DNA from: Motiliproteus coralliicola
GTDB lineage: Bacteria > Pseudomonadota > Gammaproteobacteria > Pseudomonadales > Balneatricaceae
Direction: 5' to 3'
Length of the DNA stretch: 64,000 nt
Assembly (NCBI RefSeq): GCF_003345655.1
Contig: NZ_QQOH01000001.1
Coordinates: 620,001 to 684,000 of the forward strand
Within the stretch, counting starts at the first letter, position 1; every line of letters begins with the position of its first letter. The notes below the pieces were generated by a model. It was given only the letters and a program-made list of their open reading frames with translations. It made no database searches and was not told the DNA's origin. Below are positions 61,752 to 64,000 of this stretch, in pieces. The position numbers and the translations under genes were made by a program.

Positions 61752-63767
61752 GTGCAGCAGACGGTGCTCATCGTGGATGATGAAGTCAATATCATCCAGT
61801 CGTTCCAACGCTTGTTCCGCAAAGCGCCATTTCGAATACTTACCGCCAACGGGGGCCAGCAGGCGCTGGAGGTCCTGGCCCATGAGCAGGTTGACGTGGT
61901 CGTATCGGATCAGCGGATGCCGGGGATGACCGGTGCCGAACTCTTTGCCGTGGTCCAGCAAAAGTATCCCAACACCACTCGGCTGTTGCTGTCGGGCTAT
62001 ACCGACTTCGATGCGCTCACCTACGCCATCAACAACGGCTCGATCAGCAAATTCATCAGTAAGCCCTGGAACCGCGACGAGTTGCGCCAGAGCCTGGATG
62101 AGGCCTTTGCCCATACCGAAGAGCTGAACGTCCAGAGTGACTACGACAGCGTGTTTCAACATTCATCCCAGGGCATGGCATTGCTGGACCCGCAGTACCG
62201 GGTGCTGGCGGTTAACCAGGCACAACTGGCGTTGACCGGTCACCGGGAAGAGGAGGTGGTTGGCAAGCTGTTGTTTGATCTGATTCCCGAACTCAACCGC
62301 GCGCAGATCGAACAGGAGGTCGCGGCCCATCAGCACTGGCGCAGTGAACTTTGGTTGCTGAGACGGGATAAGAGCATCGGTCTATTCTCCCTCACCATTC
62401 AACTCAATCCTGCCAATCAGCGCCTCAGCGTAACCTGTGCCGATATCACCGAGATGCGCCGCAATGAACTCAGTAGTCGCCATGATCTGTTGACCGGGCT
62501 GCTGAACCGACAAAGCTTCGAGCGCGAAGTAGCCGAGTTTCTGACCCAAAAATCTCAGGACCAGATGCTGGCGGTGCTGTCGTTGGATCTGATCAATTTC
62601 CGCCAGGTCAATGAAAGCTATGGCCATGATTATGGTGATGAGCTGCTGTGCCAAGTGGCCTCTTCCTTGCGGGCGATGCTGGGATCCGATCTATCGATAC
62701 AGCGGATCGCCCGTATCGGCGGGGATGAGTTCGCATTGCTGTGCCAGGCCGACTATAGCGCCGCGTTCTTGCAGTTATGCGAGTCCATTTTGAGTTGGTT
62801 TCAAGCGCCGATTCAGGTTCACGACAATGAGCTCTTTATGCATTTCAAGCTCGGCGTTGCGATTGCATACGGCGAAGTTAAGGCGGCTGATCTGATCAAA
62901 CAGGCGGCGACCGCCGGTGCCAGAAGTGACCGGGCTCACCGATATCGGGTCTACGACGACGAGATGCTCGAGGGCGTTAAGGAGCGAATGGACCTGCATA
63001 ATGATCTGCATCGAGTCATAAAAAACAATGAGCTAGCGCTGCTTTATCAACCAAAAATTGAGATATCAACGGGTCGAATCGTCAGCGCCGAGGCGCTGGT
63101 TCGCTGGAACCATCCCACCAAAGGATTGATCTCGCCGGATCGCTTTGTGTTCCTGGCCGAGGAGACCGGATTGATTCTGGATATCGGCGACTGGTGTATC
63201 AGCGAGGCCTGTCGTCAGCTGGCCGATTGGCAGCAGCAAGATGTCGGGCCGGTCAGAATCGCGGTCAATCTGTCACCGCGCCAGTTTACCGACCGGTCGC
63301 TACCCCATCGTCTGCAGGCCCTGATCAACCATCATCAGCTTCAGGGGTCGGTTCTGGAGTTGGAGGTAACCGAGAGTACACTGCTTGATGACACCGACAG
63401 GGCCATCAAGATGATGCAGCAGATCTGCTCGATGGATGTTCATTTCGCCATGGATGACTTCGGCACCGGCTATGCGTCGTTCGACTACCTGAAACGCTAT
63501 CCGTTCTCGACCCTGAAGATCGACCGCAGCTTTATCATGCATATGTGCTCCAGCGAGCGTGAAGGCTCCATCGTCCAGTCGATGATCGAGATGGGCCACC
63601 AGCTCGGGCTGGTGGTGGTCGCTGAAGGGGTAGAGGAGCAGGAGCAGGCCGACAGCCTTAAGGCGATGGGCTGCGATTTCATTCAAGGCTTTCTCTATAG
63701 CCGACCGGTGTCAGCCCAAGAGCTGCAGAAGCTGTTGGTCGAGCAACCCTTCAGTATCGAGCGCTGA
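61752..63767 (+). CDS. Response regulator with PAS, GGDEF and EAL domains
   Basis: 671 aa. The receiver domain (1-120) has DDE at 9-11, phosphoacceptor Asp53 (VSDQRMPGMTG) and Lys104. A PAS domain follows (about 130-235). The GGDEF domain has an intact GGDEF at 323-327 without an I-site. The EAL domain has EAL at 447-449 and DDFGTGYASFDYLKRY. Both cyclic di-GMP synthesis and breakdown are possible; which dominates cannot be told. GTG start with GAGGAAGG 10 bases upstream. No partner kinase is adjacent. Confidence 0.92.
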   Translation: MQQTVLIVDDEVNIIQSFQRLFRKAPFRILTANGGQQALEVLAHEQVDVVVSDQRMPGMTGAELFAVVQQKYPNTTRLLLSGYTDFDALTYAINNGSISKFISKPWNRDELRQSLDEAFAHTEELNVQSDYDSVFQHSSQGMALLDPQYRVLAVNQAQLALTGHREEEVVGKLLFDLIPELNRAQIEQEVAAHQHWRSELWLLRRDKSIGLFSLTIQLNPANQRLSVTCADITEMRRNELSSRHDLLTGLLNRQSFEREVAEFLTQKSQDQMLAVLSLDLINFRQVNESYGHDYGDELLCQVASSLRAMLGSDLSIQRIARIGGDEFALLCQADYSAAFLQLCESILSWFQAPIQVHDNELFMHFKLGVAIAYGEVKAADLIKQAATAGARSDRAHRYRVYDDEMLEGVKERMDLHNDLHRVIKNNELALLYQPKIEISTGRIVSAEALVRWNHPTKGLISPDRFVFLAEETGLILDIGDWCISEACRQLADWQQQDVGPVRIAVNLSPRQFTDRSLPHRLQALINHHQLQGSVLELEVTESTLLDDTDRAIKMMQQICSMDVHFAMDDFGTGYASFDYLKRYPFSTLKIDRSFIMHMCSSEREGSIVQSMIEMGHQLGLVVVAEGVEEQEQADSLKAMGCDFIQGFLYSRPVSAQELQKLLVEQPFSIER

Positions 63768-63768
63768 G

Positions 63769-64000
63769 TTACTCGGCTTTGCGCCACTGCACCTTGGCGG
63801 TAAACATATAGCCGGCGCCGTAGATGGTTTTGATCAGCTCCGGATTTTGCGGGTCGGTTTCGATCTTCTTGCGCAGCCGTGAAATACGGACATCGATACT
63901 GCGATCGTAGGGCTCCAGATAATCCCCCAACAACTGATCACGGCTGATGATCCGTCCGCTGCTGTTGAACAACACCTGCAACATCTTCGCTTCGGTGGCG
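63769..64000 (-). CDS. OmpR-family response regulator, C-terminal part, cut by the window edge
   Basis: The open frame continues past 64000; the ATG at 63984 is internal, since codons before it (ATEAK) keep the family pattern. The visible 76 residues are the winged-helix DNA-binding domain: ISRDQLLGDYL, YDRSIDVRISRLRKKIE, NPELIKTIYGAGYMF. These match the OmpR branch. The receiver domain and gene start are outside the window. Confidence 0.9.
   Translation of the reverse strand, partial: ATEAKMLQVLFNSSGRIISRDQLLGDYLEPYDRSIDVRISRLRKKIETDPQNPELIKTIYGAGYMFTAKVQWRKAE

Overview
The window looks like the chromosome of a marine, aerobic or facultative gammaproteobacterium of the Oceanospirillales type, moderately GC-rich. 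The basis is monomeric NADP isocitrate dehydrogenase, cobalamin-dependent MetH, PanP-type aspartate decarboxylase, RapA, HflD, a PHA phasin, and a core gene order (icd ... hflD-mnmA-nudJ ... rluE) resembling that of E. coli and Pseudomonas. The species cannot be named from sequence alone. No rRNA, tRNA, CRISPR array, insertion sequence or prophage was seen.

Region by region. 1-3816: the edge of a leftward gene, then four rightward genes (TIGR04282/DUF2064-like glycosyltransferase, radical SAM enzyme, MTA phosphorylase-like enzyme, TIGR04283-like glycosyltransferase) resembling an arsenosugar-type pathway without ArsM or a typical ArsS. 3935-15317: the most notable block. An ECF sigma factor, an anti-sigma factor, two subtilisin-like proteases and a lipoprotein form one chain in which every junction is a 4-base overlap. 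They are followed by three related secreted Asn/Gln-rich proteins, two small exported proteins and a CsgG-like outer-membrane lipoprotein. Five near-identical ECF-type promoters (TTTGAACC, 15-16 bases, GTKACCYAC) precede a 69-aa gene, each of the three Asn/Gln-rich genes and the csgG-like gene. I read this as a sigma-controlled secretion system for extracellular fibres or matrix, distinct from csg and fap operons. The anti-sigma factor's outer domain resembles a subtilisin propeptide, which suggests how the proteases could feed back on the sigma factor.

15525-26086: a small membrane protein, an orphan histidine kinase, then a leftward group (YbaK-like, hemerythrin, DUF2249, polytopic membrane protein, TVP38-flavoprotein fusion). 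A good FNR/Dnr-type promoter sits in front of the hemerythrin gene, suggesting a low-oxygen or nitric-oxide response. Next come a TPR protein, a UbiH-family hydroxylase, and a phasin with a PhaR-type operator. 26233-36305: an SDR, a PreP-like M16 protease, a diguanylate cyclase, a GFA-fold enzyme, a second ECF locus with a YfbK-like VWA lipoprotein, and a short orphan gene followed by a highly structured intergenic region.

36436-64000: mostly core metabolism (metH, panP, upp-uraA, icd), a guanidino-compound locus (ureohydrolase, LysR regulator, sodium:solute symporter) with a perfect 28-base palindrome, a low-GC AbiGi-like defence candidate where purB would be expected, hflD-mnmA-nudJ, moaE, rapA, rluE, prpE, a REC-PAS-GGDEF-EAL protein, and the edge of an OmpR-family regulator.
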